This document shows, in pieces, positions 52,706 to 62,494 of a stretch of DNA of 64,000 nt. The stretch covers positions 5,726,137-5,790,136 of the forward strand of contig AP025252.1 in the NCBI GenBank assembly GCA_016865505.2, written 5' to 3'. The position numbers were made by a program, and so were the translations under genes. A model generated the notes under the pieces. That model saw nothing but the letters and a program-made list of their open reading frames with translations, made no database searches and was not told where the DNA came from. Source of the DNA: Bryobacterales bacterium F-183 (GTDB taxonomy: Bacteria > Acidobacteriota > Terriglobia > Bryobacterales > Bryobacteraceae). The stretch's first letter is position 1. The number at the start of each line of letters is the position of its first letter.

Positions 52706-55700
52706 ATGCGTTACGCCGAACTCCAAACCTCATCGAACTTCAGCTTTCTGCGCGGCGCGTCGCATCCGCAGGAGATCGTCAACGCGGCCAATGAGTACGG
52801 GCATTATGCGGTGGCGCTCACCGATCGCAACACGCTGTCGGGCATCGTGCTGGCGCATTCGACAGCCCGAAAGCTGAAGGTACGGCGGACGCAGTTTATT
52901 GTGGGTTGCCGCCTGGACCTACGCAATGGGCAGAGCCTGCTGTGTTATCCCACCAATCGCAAAGCGTACGGCAATCTGACGCGGTTGTTGACCTTGGGGC
53001 GGCGTAGAGCGTCGAAAGGTGAATGCTGGTTGGATCTCGCGGATGTCGAAGAGCATAGCGAGGGGCAGGAGCTTGTACTTCCCTTCCCCCAGGTGTTGAC
53101 CACACAAGCTCGCGCCCACATCGAGCACTGCGCCAATGCGTTTCAAGGCCGTATTCATCAGGCTTTGACGCATTCCTGCCGCGGAGATGACCGGCAGTGG
53201 ATCGCCAGTGTGGCGGATTTTGCGCATACGCTGTCCCTGCCTGTGGTGGCCACAAACGATGTCCTCTATCACGAGCCTGGCCGCAAGATGCTGCAGGATG
53301 TGGTCACCTGCATCCGCGAAAAGTGCACGATTCACGAAGCGGGCTTTCGCTTGGAAGCCAATGCCGAACGGCACTTGAAGCCGGGCAACGTCATGGCCCG
53401 GTTGTTTGCCCAGTGGCCGGAGGCGTTGGAAGCGACGATTTTGCTTGCCGATCGCTGCCGGTTCTCGATGGAAGAGCTGCGGTACGAGTATCCGGAAGAG
53501 ATCATTACGCCGGGGCTTTCCGCATTTGAGGACCTGCGCATCCGTACGCTTGAGGGCGCGAAGGTACGGTATCCGGATGGCGTCAGCGAGGCTGTACACC
53601 GGCAGATCGAGCATGAGCTGAAGTTGATTGCCGAACGTGAGTACGCGCCGTATTTTTTGACGGTGCATGAAATCGTGAAGTTCGCCAAGAGCAAAGAGAT
53701 TTTGTGTCAGGGTCGCGGGTCGGCGGCGAATTCGTTGGTTTGTTTTTGCCTGGGCATTACGGAGGCGGATCCGATCGAGCGCAAGCTGCTGTTTGAGCGC
53801 TTTATTTCCGCCGCCCGCAATGAGCCGCCGGACATCGATGTGGACTTTGAACATGAACGCCGCGAAGAGGTGATTCAGCATATTTACGAAAAGTACGGCC
53901 GGGATCGCGCAGGGTTGACGGCCACCGTGGTGCATTACCGCACCAAGCGCGTCATCCGCGAAGTGAGCAAAGTGCTGGAAATTTCGCAGGAAAGTCCAAC
54001 ACCGCAGAAAGAGCTGGCCTTGCAACTGATGAGGCAGCTCACCGGATTTCCGCGGCATCTGTCGCAGCACGTGGGCGGATTCGTCATCGCACGGGGCCGT
54101 TTGGATGAACTGGTGCCTGTCGAAAACGCGCGGATGAAAGATCGTACGGTGATCCAGTGGGAGAAAGACGACATCGACGAACTCGGCATGATGAAGGTGG
54201 ACATCCTGGCGCTGGGGATGCTCACGGCGATCCGGCGTAGCTTTCATATGCTGCAGAAGCATTACGGCAAAACCGTGACCCTGGCATCGATCCCGTCCGA
54301 TGACGAGGCGGTATACAAGATGCTGCAAAATGCCGATTCTGTGGGCGTTTTTCAGGTGGAAAGCCGCGCGCAGCAAAGCATGCTGCCTCGCCTCAAGCCC
54401 AAGACGTTTTATGACCTGGTGATTGAGGTTGCCATCGTACGGCCGGGTCCGATTCAAGGCAACATGGTGCATCCGTACCTGAAACGTCGCGAAGGTCGCG
54501 AACCGGTGGAATACCCAAGTGACGCGTTACGCGATGTACTGGAGAAAACGCTGGGCGTGCCGCTGTTCCAGGAACAAGCCATGCAGATCGCGATCATTGG
54601 TGCGGGATTTACGCCCGATGAGGCGGATGCGTTACGACGGTCGCTGGCGACGTTTCGCCATGTGGGTACGATCTCATCCCTGCGCGAACGTTTTTTGCAG
54701 GGCATGCGCGCCAACGGGTACTCGGATGATTTCGCCGAGCGTTGCTTCAGCCAGATTGAAGGCTTTGGTACCTACGGCTTTCCGGAAGCGCATGCGATCT
54801 CGTTCGCCAATCTTGTGTACGTTTCGGCGTGGATCAAGTGCCATTACCCCGATGTGTTTTGCGCCGCGCTGCTGAACAGCCAGCCGATGGGCTTTTATGC
54901 GCCCGCGCAGTTGGTGCGCGACGCTCGCGATCACGGCGTCAAAATCCTGCCGATTGATGTGAACCACAGCGGTTGGGAAACAACGCTCGAACACATCGAA
55001 GGCGATGCCCGATGCGCCGTACGGCTGGGGCTGCACATGGTGTCGGGTCTGGCGGAAAACGAAGGCAAGCGCGTGGCACAGGTACGCGAAGAAAGCGGTG
55101 TGCTGTATACAAGTCCGGAAGAGTTGGCGCGGCGTACGGGGTCGAACCATCGCACCATGGACCGATTGGCGCAGGCCGATACGTTCGCATCCATGAATAC
55201 GGGACGCCGGCAGGCGTTGTGGAAGATCGGCGCGGTGGAAGGCAAGCTGCCGCCGCTGTTTGCGGCCACGACAGCCGACCTGTTCCAAGAACCCGATGCC
55301 GACCTGCCCGCCGCTACCGATAGCCAGGAAGTGGTGGCCGACTATCTGGCCCAGGGCTTGAGCCTGCGCAATCATCCACTTACGTTTTTGCGTCGAAAGT
55401 TAAAGGCCAAGCGCGCGATTACGGCCGCGGAGTTGAAGGTAACGCCGGCAAAACGCATGGTGATCGTGGCTGGGCTTGTGTTGTTCCGCCAACGTCCCGG
55501 CACGGCGAAAGAAACGATGTTCATCACGCTCGAAGATGAAACGGGCGCAGTGAACCTGATTGTCTGGAAGCAAGTGCACGAGAAGCATCACAAGGCGGTG
55601 GTACAGAGCCAGTTGATTGCCTGCTGGGGTGAGGTGCAACGCGAAGGGCAGGTGCTGCACGTCGTCGCGCGGCACGTGTGGGACTGGTCGCCCATGCTGC

Positions 55701-55762
55701 AAGGGCTCGACCCGGACGACAGCGCACCGGCCATCAGATTGCGCAGCCGCGACTTCCGCTAA
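52706..55762 (+). CDS. dnaE2: Error-prone DNA polymerase DnaE2
   Basis: 1018 residues from ATG (MRYAELQTSSNFSFLRGASHP). The PHP domain is N-terminal. The polymerase core includes GRGSAANSLVCFCLGIT and the catalytic acids in PPDIDVDFEHERREEVI and the QWEKDDIDELGMMKVDIL region. Helix-hairpin-helix and OB domains follow (LVLFRQRPGTAKETMFITLED). The tail lacks the tau-binding region of DnaE1. DnaE2 performs damage-induced mutagenesis with ImuA/ImuB. A longer frame upstream (52199) lies inside imuB and is not used. Confidence 0.96.
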   Translation: MRYAELQTSSNFSFLRGASHPQEIVNAANEYGHYAVALTDRNTLSGIVLAHSTARKLKVRRTQFIVGCRLDLRNGQSLLCYPTNRKAYGNLTRLLTLGRRRASKGECWLDLADVEEHSEGQELVLPFPQVLTTQARAHIEHCANAFQGRIHQALTHSCRGDDRQWIASVADFAHTLSLPVVATNDVLYHEPGRKMLQDVVTCIREKCTIHEAGFRLEANAERHLKPGNVMARLFAQWPEALEATILLADRCRFSMEELRYEYPEEIITPGLSAFEDLRIRTLEGAKVRYPDGVSEAVHRQIEHELKLIAEREYAPYFLTVHEIVKFAKSKEILCQGRGSAANSLVCFCLGITEADPIERKLLFERFISAARNEPPDIDVDFEHERREEVIQHIYEKYGRDRAGLTATVVHYRTKRVIREVSKVLEISQESPTPQKELALQLMRQLTGFPRHLSQHVGGFVIARGRLDELVPVENARMKDRTVIQWEKDDIDELGMMKVDILALGMLTAIRRSFHMLQKHYGKTVTLASIPSDDEAVYKMLQNADSVGVFQVESRAQQSMLPRLKPKTFYDLVIEVAIVRPGPIQGNMVHPYLKRREGREPVEYPSDALRDVLEKTLGVPLFQEQAMQIAIIGAGFTPDEADALRRSLATFRHVGTISSLRERFLQGMRANGYSDDFAERCFSQIEGFGTYGFPEAHAISFANLVYVSAWIKCHYPDVFCAALLNSQPMGFYAPAQLVRDARDHGVKILPIDVNHSGWETTLEHIEGDARCAVRLGLHMVSGLAENEGKRVAQVREESGVLYTSPEELARRTGSNHRTMDRLAQADTFASMNTGRRQALWKIGAVEGKLPPLFAATTADLFQEPDADLPAATDSQEVVADYLAQGLSLRNHPLTFLRRKLKAKRAITAAELKVTPAKRMVIVAGLVLFRQRPGTAKETMFITLEDETGAVNLIVWKQVHEKHHKAVVQSQLIACWGEVQREGQVLHVVARHVWDWSPMLQGLDPDDSAPAIRLRSRDFR

Positions 55763-55807
55763 AAGCTCGCACTTTGGACGGCTACGTGCATCTTTCGTTT
55801 CGTCCCT

Positions 55808-57121
55808 ATGCGAGCGATAGCACTGCGTAAATTTGTAACGTTTTTGCCCATATTCCTACTTCTGACGTGCAGTTCTGTCGCACAGGAGCCCGCCCCCAAA
55901 GAAGGAGTGCAATGGGGATCGCTGTTACGGGAGAGCGGTTACTTTCTAGGCATCCAACATGGCTTCCGTCTGGCCACAGAGCCGGGCACACGGCAGGGCA
56001 TGAAGGGGCCGTTCTTCAACGGCTGGTATGACTCAGTGGCAAGCCTGCACGGATGGTCCGACGGCGACCCTTTTTTGGTGAACTACATCGGGCATCCGAT
56101 GCAGGGCGCCGTTACCGGATACATTTGGGTGCAGAACGATACACAGTTCCGCAAGGCGGAGTTTGGCGCCAATCGCAAGTATTGGAAGAGCCGCCTGCGT
56201 GCAACGGCGTTCAACTGGGCGTATAGCACGCAGTTTGAGCTGGGTCCGCTCAGTGAAGCGTCGCTCGGCAAGATTCAGAACTCGCATCCGCAGCAAGGCC
56301 TGGTGGACCATGTCATCACGCCAGTGGCCGGTTTTGCGTGGATGGTTGGCGAAGACGCACTGGACCGCTTCGTGATCGCAAAGCTGGAGCAGCGCATTCA
56401 CAATCGCACGGCGCGGATCCTGCTGCGCGGCGGCCTCAACCCCAGCCGCAGCATGGCCAATGCGATGCGAGGCAAGATGCCCTGGTACCGCGACACTCGC
56501 CCCGGAATCCTGCGTCCGGATCGCGGTCCCTGGCCGGAGGCAGCGGAGGCAAACTACACGAGCGGGCATGACGAGATCGAACGGCCGGAGCGGGTACGCG
56601 CGCCGTTTCAACTCTCCACGGCAACGCGCTACACCAAGCTGACGCGCGCCACCAGCGGAGGCGACCCGCTGCACTGTATCGGCGGCTTTGCGACCCCGGA
56701 ATTTGCCGTCACACAGCGTTTGAGCATCGTGGGTGAGGCCGGCGGATGCAAGGTCTTCAACGTAGAGGAGCCGATCTCCGCGGATGTCCTGACCTTTATG
56801 GTCGGACCCCGCGTGTACCTTCGCAAGCCCAATCGCGTCAACCCGTATGTTGAATTTTTAGCAGGCGTGCAACGTGTCACCGCGGATCTGAATCAGATCA
56901 TTCCCGGCGAGCCGAATCCGCCACCACTCCGCACGTGGCAGACCGACACGTTTACGATGTCCACCGGCGGCGGTGTGGAAGTGGTGCTGGGTCGTGCGGT
57001 ATCGTTCCGCGTGGCCGATGTACGTTACTCGTACTCGATGGTGTCGGCCACGGACGCACTGCCGTTTCGCCGCGGCATGCAGATCAGCACCGGCATCACC
57101 TTGCGCATGGGCACCTGGTAG
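55808..57121 (+). CDS. Predicted outer membrane protein of unknown function
   Basis: 437 residues with a signal peptide (FVTFLPIFLLLTCSSVAQ). The N-terminal half is helical and aromatic (SVASLHGWSDGDPFLVNYIGHPMQGAVTGY), resembling the HP-x-x-GA region of DUF3943-like proteins. The C-terminal half from about residue 280 looks like an 8-strand beta-barrel (VYLRKPNRVNPYVEFLAGVQR, VSFRVADVRYSYSM), ending GITLRMGTW. No function can be given. It is monocistronic, 45 bp after dnaE2, and ends 3 bp from the convergent PQQ gene. Confidence 0.78.
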   Translation: MRAIALRKFVTFLPIFLLLTCSSVAQEPAPKEGVQWGSLLRESGYFLGIQHGFRLATEPGTRQGMKGPFFNGWYDSVASLHGWSDGDPFLVNYIGHPMQGAVTGYIWVQNDTQFRKAEFGANRKYWKSRLRATAFNWAYSTQFELGPLSEASLGKIQNSHPQQGLVDHVITPVAGFAWMVGEDALDRFVIAKLEQRIHNRTARILLRGGLNPSRSMANAMRGKMPWYRDTRPGILRPDRGPWPEAAEANYTSGHDEIERPERVRAPFQLSTATRYTKLTRATSGGDPLHCIGGFATPEFAVTQRLSIVGEAGGCKVFNVEEPISADVLTFMVGPRVYLRKPNRVNPYVEFLAGVQRVTADLNQIIPGEPNPPPLRTWQTDTFTMSTGGGVEVVLGRAVSFRVADVRYSYSMVSATDALPFRRGMQISTGITLRMGTW

Positions 57122-57124
57122 CGC

Positions 57125-59461
57125 CTAGTTGTCGCGCAACGCAAACGCCAGAATATTGCCGCCGGACGCGATGGCGATGTACTGCTTGCCGTTCACCAGG
57201 TACGTCATGGGGGACGCTTTCCATTCCTGATTCGTCTCAAAGTGCCAAAGCTGCTTGCCGTCCTTGGCATCGAGCGCGGCAAAGCCCCCACCCGTTTCGC
57301 CGTAGAACAGCACGCCGCCGTTAGTGGTCAAGATGCCTGCGTAGTTCGATTCCGGCGGACCCACCTGCGGGATCTCCCACGCGATCTTGCCGGTCTCAAT
57401 ATCGAGCGCGCGGAGTACTTTCTCCGGCGGCGACGAGGGATCGCGCGAAGGCACGTAACCGCCGAGTTGCGACAGCTTGTAGATGCTGCAATCCTCAACG
57501 GCCATCACGTAATAGAGCTTGGTGTTGGGATTGTAGGAGGTCGAATACCAATTGGTAGCGCCGCGTACCGCAGGGCAACTCTTGACGCCTGCTACCGTCG
57601 GCGCATTGCCTTCCACCAGGATCGGGCGGCCGTCTTTGCCCACGCCGCTCGCCCAGGTCAAGCGTTTGACGAAGGGCTTCGCCGTCAGAAACTCGCCGGT
57701 GACGCGATCGAGCACGTAATAAAACCCATTGCGATTGGCCTGCAGCAGCAGCTTGCGAGGCTTGCCTTGGAACGTGGTGTCGACAAGCACCAATGGCTCG
57801 GTGGCGTCCCAATCGTGAAGGTCATGCGGGGTGAACTGGTAATGCCATTTGAGCTTGCCGGTCTTGATGTCGATAGCGATGACGCAGTTGGTGTAGAGAT
57901 TGTCGCCCTTGCGTTCACTGCCGTCCGTAGCCGGGAACGGATTGCCCGTGGGCCAGTACAGCAGGCCCAGATCCGGATCGTACGAACCCGTGAGCCATGT
58001 CGATCCGCCGCCATCTTCGAGCGGTGCCTTACCTTGCCATGTCTCCGCGCCAGGCTCACCCCGTAAGGGTACGGTATGCACGCGCCAGGCGAGTTCGCCG
58101 GTGGTCACCTTGTACGCCGCGACAAAGCCGCGAATGCCTTCATCCGCACCAGCGACGCCCCCGATGACCAGGTCGTTGACCACCAGCGGCGCGATGGTGG
58201 ACCCATAGTGCCCTTCGCGATCGGGCATGGACGTCTCCCACATCAACGCGCCGGTCACTCGGTTCAAGCAGAGCATATGCGCGTTGTCGGTGACAAAGAA
58301 CACACGATCGGCAAGGATCGCCGCACCGCGATTCGCACCCTTGGCAGCATCGCCAGCGATGACACCAGCGGGCGTGCGAGGACGCGCATAGCACCAGATG
58401 CGGCGGCCGGTTTGCCCGTCAATCGCGCAGACCTGATTGGGCCCCGTGACGTACATCACGCCGTCCACAACAAGGGGCGTCATCTCCAGGCCCATGTACG
58501 GCAGCGCGGTGGACCAGGCCAGATGCAGCTTTGCGGCGTTGGTGGTTTTGATCTGATCAAGACCGCTGTGGCGATTGGCGCGGACATCGCCGTGGTACGT
58601 CGGCCAATCCCCTTTGACGGGTTTCAATATGCGCTGCATGTCGGCGTTCGAAGGCGCCGCGGCGTTGGCGATGGGCTTATTGACGGTGACGCCGCCAAGG
58701 GTCGCGAGGTACGCCACAAGGTCGCGACGTTCGGTCGCCGTAGCGTTGAGCGGCGGCATCAGCGGCTTGTCTTCGCGCGTGATGCTGGTGTACGCATCCT
58801 CGCGCAGGAGATGGAACTTGCCGTCGTCCAGGGTCTGCAACTGGATGTCGTGCTTGCCTTGATTGCGTGCAAAGCCTCGCAGAGTGGCGCCGGTTCTGAG
58901 CTTGACGTTGACGACGGTCCAGGTGTCGTTGGGGCACCACGCCCAGCCGGGACATCCGGTGGCGGAGCGGCTCATGGCGCGTGCAGCGGCATCGGTGAGA
59001 GAGGCCTCGAGTTGGTTCAGAGTCAGGTCGCGGCCGATGTTTGAAAGGTCAGGACCTTTGACGCCACCGCGTCCGGCCACCATGTGGCAACCGCCGCACT
59101 GTCCCTTGCCGAAGTAGAATGCCTCACCCGCAGCGACATCGCCCGCAGGCTTGGCATCGAAGGCGGAAGCGTTGAGTCCATGCACCCAACGCGTGAGGGA
59201 TGCGAGTTGTGCATCGGGCAGCGCAAACGGAGGCATGCCGCCCTGCGTCCCGTTGCGGATAATCGCCTGGATCTGCGCGGGCGCCATCGCACGGAGACCG
59301 CGGTTGTTAGCCAGCGCGGGACCTTTCTCGGTACCAGTCGCGTTCGCGCCATGGCACCCAGCGCAAAGCTTAGGGTAAAGGTCGTTCTGAGCTTCAGCAG
59401 TGTAGGGACAAAGCAGCAACATCAGCAGGGGTGCAGCAGCAGCGAGACGCATCCCAACCAT
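57125..59461 (-). CDS. Cytochrome c/PQQ-dependent alcohol dehydrogenase-like protein
   Basis: 778 residues. A signal peptide and two cytochrome c modules come first: CAGCH near residue 38 and CGGCH near 116, each followed by a Met-rich acceptor region. Then the eight-bladed PQQ propeller begins (DWPTYHGDVRANRHSGL) with the tryptophan-docking DLHDWDATEPLV and the catalytic Asp region. This cytochrome-first order is the reverse of quinohaemoprotein alcohol dehydrogenases and is known in Acidobacteria. Adjacent Cys-Cys of some PQQ enzymes is not seen. It is last in a four-gene operon with 6-bp spacing. Confidence 0.92.
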   Translation of the reverse strand: MVGMRLAAAAPLLMLLLCPYTAEAQNDLYPKLCAGCHGANATGTEKGPALANNRGLRAMAPAQIQAIIRNGTQGGMPPFALPDAQLASLTRWVHGLNASAFDAKPAGDVAAGEAFYFGKGQCGGCHMVAGRGGVKGPDLSNIGRDLTLNQLEASLTDAAARAMSRSATGCPGWAWCPNDTWTVVNVKLRTGATLRGFARNQGKHDIQLQTLDDGKFHLLREDAYTSITREDKPLMPPLNATATERRDLVAYLATLGGVTVNKPIANAAAPSNADMQRILKPVKGDWPTYHGDVRANRHSGLDQIKTTNAAKLHLAWSTALPYMGLEMTPLVVDGVMYVTGPNQVCAIDGQTGRRIWCYARPRTPAGVIAGDAAKGANRGAAILADRVFFVTDNAHMLCLNRVTGALMWETSMPDREGHYGSTIAPLVVNDLVIGGVAGADEGIRGFVAAYKVTTGELAWRVHTVPLRGEPGAETWQGKAPLEDGGGSTWLTGSYDPDLGLLYWPTGNPFPATDGSERKGDNLYTNCVIAIDIKTGKLKWHYQFTPHDLHDWDATEPLVLVDTTFQGKPRKLLLQANRNGFYYVLDRVTGEFLTAKPFVKRLTWASGVGKDGRPILVEGNAPTVAGVKSCPAVRGATNWYSTSYNPNTKLYYVMAVEDCSIYKLSQLGGYVPSRDPSSPPEKVLRALDIETGKIAWEIPQVGPPESNYAGILTTNGGVLFYGETGGGFAALDAKDGKQLWHFETNQEWKASPMTYLVNGKQYIAIASGGNILAFALRDN

Positions 59462-59467
59462 TATTCA

Positions 59468-60553
59468 TTACTGCGGGGGCTTTTCTTGCGTGGTCGCTTC
59501 CGGCAATGCGTCCGGCGTGAACGTGATCACCGACTCCGTACCAAACTTGCGATAGTTGCGGAACTCAATCTCATTCTTCGACAGCACCTTGCCACTGCGC
59601 GACTTCACCACTGACTTCAACGGCAACAGATACTCGTTCTCGCCGATCTTGGTGAAGTCGTAATCGAGCACCTGCTCGATCTTCTGAATCGGAAAGTCCG
59701 GCGGGATCTCGGTAGCGTTCAATGTCATGCGGGTGATCAGCCCCGTGTCCGCATCCGCGTACACAAGCCCGGTGTAACCGGCGATGATCGTCAGCGGGCG
59801 GGCATTGGGTCCGCTGGCCCAGGACACGCTGTACTTCGATCTTGGCTGGATCACGCGATACGCAAACACATGCTGCAGGCGGCCGCGAAGCTTGGCCCAA
59901 CGCTCCCAGCCGAACTCTGCGCGTACTTCCGGCTCAAACAGGTCACGCATGAGCGTGCCGAACTCGCCACTCGATGTCGTGCCGCCCAATTGTTCGTGGG
60001 ACACGCCGGTGACCGCGCGATTGTTCACCAGGATCACCTGGTAATTCTCGTGCCGATCCACGTAGCTGAGCTTTTCGGTGACCGTGTCCATCGATTGCCA
60101 GAACTCGAGTCCTGCGGGGTCGACGTAGCGACGAGTGACCTGCGTACACAGAAAGTCCGGCAATTGCTTGATGTAGTTTCGCGCGTACTCTGTGACCTGA
60201 TTCAGCAGCTTGTTCTGCTCTTCGGCAGAAGGCGGCGGCATGGGCGTCGCGACCTTCGGCACTTCCTTCACCGGCTCGGGTAAAGCTGCGCTTGCCGTCA
60301 TGAGGTCGCGCAGGCCGTTGACCGTTCGCGGACCCGCGCCGTAACCGATGAGCTCTTCGATGGTCCGCTCGGTGAGCTTTTCTTTGAGCTTGACCTTCTT
60401 CAGGAACTCGGCCACTTTGCGATCGTCATGCTTGAGTTCCGCAGATGACTTGATGAAGCCCGTCAATTGATTCACGGTCCACTGCATCGTCTCGGCAGCC
60501 GGCAAAGCGGCTATGGAAACGGCAAGGACGATCGTCGCGAAAACAGTCTTCAT
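59468..60553 (-). CDS. Exported protein of unknown function (operon member)
   Basis: 361 residues. Signal peptide (KTVFATIVLAVSIAALPAA), a helical Lys/Glu-rich N-terminal domain (AEFLKKVKLKEKLTERTIEELIG), then a beta-rich domain with a single Cys (LPDFLCTQVTRRYVDP) and aromatic strands. This resembles acidobacterial proteins found next to dehydrogenases and hydrolases, but I know no function. The beta part could be a lipid-carrier-like fold. It sits between the SGNH hydrolase (6 bp) and the PQQ gene (6 bp). Confidence 0.75.
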   Translation of the reverse strand: MKTVFATIVLAVSIAALPAAETMQWTVNQLTGFIKSSAELKHDDRKVAEFLKKVKLKEKLTERTIEELIGYGAGPRTVNGLRDLMTASAALPEPVKEVPKVATPMPPPSAEEQNKLLNQVTEYARNYIKQLPDFLCTQVTRRYVDPAGLEFWQSMDTVTEKLSYVDRHENYQVILVNNRAVTGVSHEQLGGTTSSGEFGTLMRDLFEPEVRAEFGWERWAKLRGRLQHVFAYRVIQPRSKYSVSWASGPNARPLTIIAGYTGLVYADADTGLITRMTLNATEIPPDFPIQKIEQVLDYDFTKIGENEYLLPLKSVVKSRSGKVLSKNEIEFRNYRKFGTESVITFTPDALPEATTQEKPPQ

Positions 60554-60559
60554 AAGCAG

Positions 60560-61648
60560 TTATCTAGAGAACAGACGTGACTTCTTCTTGTCCGGTTGCG
60601 ATTTTGCGCCTGCCGCGACCTTATCGATCGCCGCTTTGGCGAGCGGCGCCATGATCCGGTAGCCCGCGGCGTTGGGATGCAGACCGTCGTCGGCAACCTC
60701 GGCACGCAGCATCCCGGTGACGTCCTTCATCGCCGTGAAGTAGTCCAGATACGTGAGCCCGTTGGTAGCGCAGTAACGCTTCAACCAATCGTTGAGCGCG
60801 TTGATATTGGCGGGCGTACGCAGGCGCGAACGTTCCCAATCCGGATTGACGTTCTTGTGATAGTCCGACACCGGCAGCACGGACGCGAAGATCACCTGGA
60901 TGCCATGGGCTTTGGCGAGTTCGGCCATCATCGTGTAGTTGCCGGTAATGGTGGAAATCGCGGTGCCACGCGCGAGGTCGTTGGTGCCGGCGAGAATCAG
61001 TACGGCCTTGGGCTTCAAGTCCAGGACGTCGGCCTTGAAGCGGCCTAGCATCTCGCTCGTGACCTGACCGCTGATGCCGCGATTCACATACGGCGCGTCG
61101 CCAAAGTACTCGTTGAGACGCCAGAAATCGGTGATGGAATCACCAAAGAAAACCACACGGTTTGCAGCAGGGCCGGACAATCTTTGGTTCGCCTCCTCGT
61201 AGCGCTTCAGGTTATCGCGATCGGGATGCCGCAGGCGCATCTCCGCGTTGTCGAGCAGCGCGCGAAAGTGGATCTCCAACCGGTCTGCCGCCGTCTTCAA
61301 CTCGCTCAGTTGGGTCGTGGCTTCGGCAGGCATCGGAAACGGCTTCTGTACAGCATCGAGCAGGCTCGAGTACGCTTTCAAACTGGTGAGCAGCGCGTAG
61401 GTGTAGCCAACATGATTGGCGCGGCTGCGCAGGTTGATGCGTGCCTGCTCCATGGCGTTATGGAGCGGTTGCGACGCGCGTCCGAGGTCCGGGATCGCAA
61501 GTGAGGTGGATTCGACGAGTTGTCCACTGCGATCGGCGAGCTTCAACAAGTCGGCGTTGGGCAGCAACGCTGCAGGCGCGTCAGCCGCAGGTTGCTGTTG
61601 CGCCCACATGATTCCGCTCAAGATCACGCCAAGCAGGGTAGGTTTCAA
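60560..61648 (-). CDS. SGNH/GDSL-type hydrolase, exported
   Basis: 362 residues. After a signal peptide and ~130 residues of helical N-terminal region, the SGNH blocks appear: FFGDSITDFW (Ser), NRGISGQ (Gly), LAGTNDLA (Asn) and DGLHPNAAGY (Asp/His). Such enzymes act as esterases on acylated sugars or lipids, here probably in the periplasm. The 4-bp overlap with the DUF3108 gene upstream and close spacing downstream show operon membership. Confidence 0.92.
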   Translation of the reverse strand: MKPTLLGVILSGIMWAQQQPAADAPAALLPNADLLKLADRSGQLVESTSLAIPDLGRASQPLHNAMEQARINLRSRANHVGYTYALLTSLKAYSSLLDAVQKPFPMPAEATTQLSELKTAADRLEIHFRALLDNAEMRLRHPDRDNLKRYEEANQRLSGPAANRVVFFGDSITDFWRLNEYFGDAPYVNRGISGQVTSEMLGRFKADVLDLKPKAVLILAGTNDLARGTAISTITGNYTMMAELAKAHGIQVIFASVLPVSDYHKNVNPDWERSRLRTPANINALNDWLKRYCATNGLTYLDYFTAMKDVTGMLRAEVADDGLHPNAAGYRIMAPLAKAAIDKVAAGAKSQPDKKKSRLFSR

Positions 61649-62415
61649 TTTCGCTCTTCCTTGTCGAGTTGCAAAGTTACCGTACCCACAGCCAGACTGA
61701 ATCGCAACTTGATTTGTACGGGCAGCCGCTTCTCATCGTCCGAAATCCAGACGTGCGCCTTTGCCCCTCGATCATACAGCGCGCCGTGAAAGATAAACGC
61801 CTCGTAACGCAGCGCGCGGTACTTGGTGTTGTTGGCCGTCTTGATCGTTTCCCATTCCTGCGCCTCGACGCGAACTTCAGCGGACTTCTTGCCGTCGCTC
61901 AAGCGGATCGTGGTGTTCTGTCCGGGCTGCAGATTCAGGCGCCGCAGTTGATAGAAGCCACCCACAATGTCTTTGACGCATTCTGGAATCGCCACTTCGG
62001 TCTGCTTGACGATGCTGTTCTTGATGAGGTCGCGTTCGAGGTAACTGGCCTTGGCCGCAGCGCGATCAAAATGTACGGTGGTTTCGCGATGCCGCTTGCC
62101 TTCCTGCGCTTCCAGCCGCGAATCGACGGCGCAGAAATCGCCCTCGTAGTTCGACTTGTAATGATCTTTGACCTTGAACAGCTTGGCCACAAGTCCGGTG
62201 GATTCCAGGTACAGGTTCGCAGAGGCGCCAAGGTTCGCACCGGGCGCGTTCTTCTGGAACACCATTTTGGCGTTGCCTGCCGTCACCAACCGCCACTCCA
62301 CGCTGTAATGCAGCGTTTCGGTGCTTGGCATCACCCACTGGTTTTCGGCCTGTAAGAGGCTTGTCGCCGCAACAATACCTGCGATGATCGCTCTCGCGCG
62401 CGGCAGACACTCCAT
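61645..62415 (-). CDS. DUF3108 domain protein
   Basis: 256 residues with a signal peptide (AIIAGIVAATSLLQA). The DUF3108 core is typical: LHYSVEWRLVTAGNAKMVF, LESTGLVAKLFKVKDHYKSNYEGDFC, and YDRGAKAHVWISDDEKRLPVQIKLRF. Function is unknown; it is a periplasmic or outer-membrane-linked family. It is the first gene of the operon that ends with the PQQ dehydrogenase. A TATACT box lies 8 nt before the ATG. Confidence 0.9.
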   Translation of the reverse strand: MECLPRARAIIAGIVAATSLLQAENQWVMPSTETLHYSVEWRLVTAGNAKMVFQKNAPGANLGASANLYLESTGLVAKLFKVKDHYKSNYEGDFCAVDSRLEAQEGKRHRETTVHFDRAAAKASYLERDLIKNSIVKQTEVAIPECVKDIVGGFYQLRRLNLQPGQNTTIRLSDGKKSAEVRVEAQEWETIKTANNTKYRALRYEAFIFHGALYDRGAKAHVWISDDEKRLPVQIKLRFSLAVGTVTLQLDKEERN

Positions 62416-62423
62416 GCACTTTG

Positions 62424-62429
62424 AGTATA
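62424..62429 (-). promoter_or_regulatory. -10-like box TATACT for the DUF3108 operon
   Basis: TATACT ends 8 nt before the ATG and the upstream 18 bases have no good -35. A leaderless or 1-2 nt leader is implied; there is no Shine-Dalgarno. Confidence 0.4.
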
Positions 62430-62494
62430 TAAAACGACGCCCGCGGTCCGTAGAACGCTATTGTAAAAAGGAGCCCGTCTGCTGCTCCACCAAC

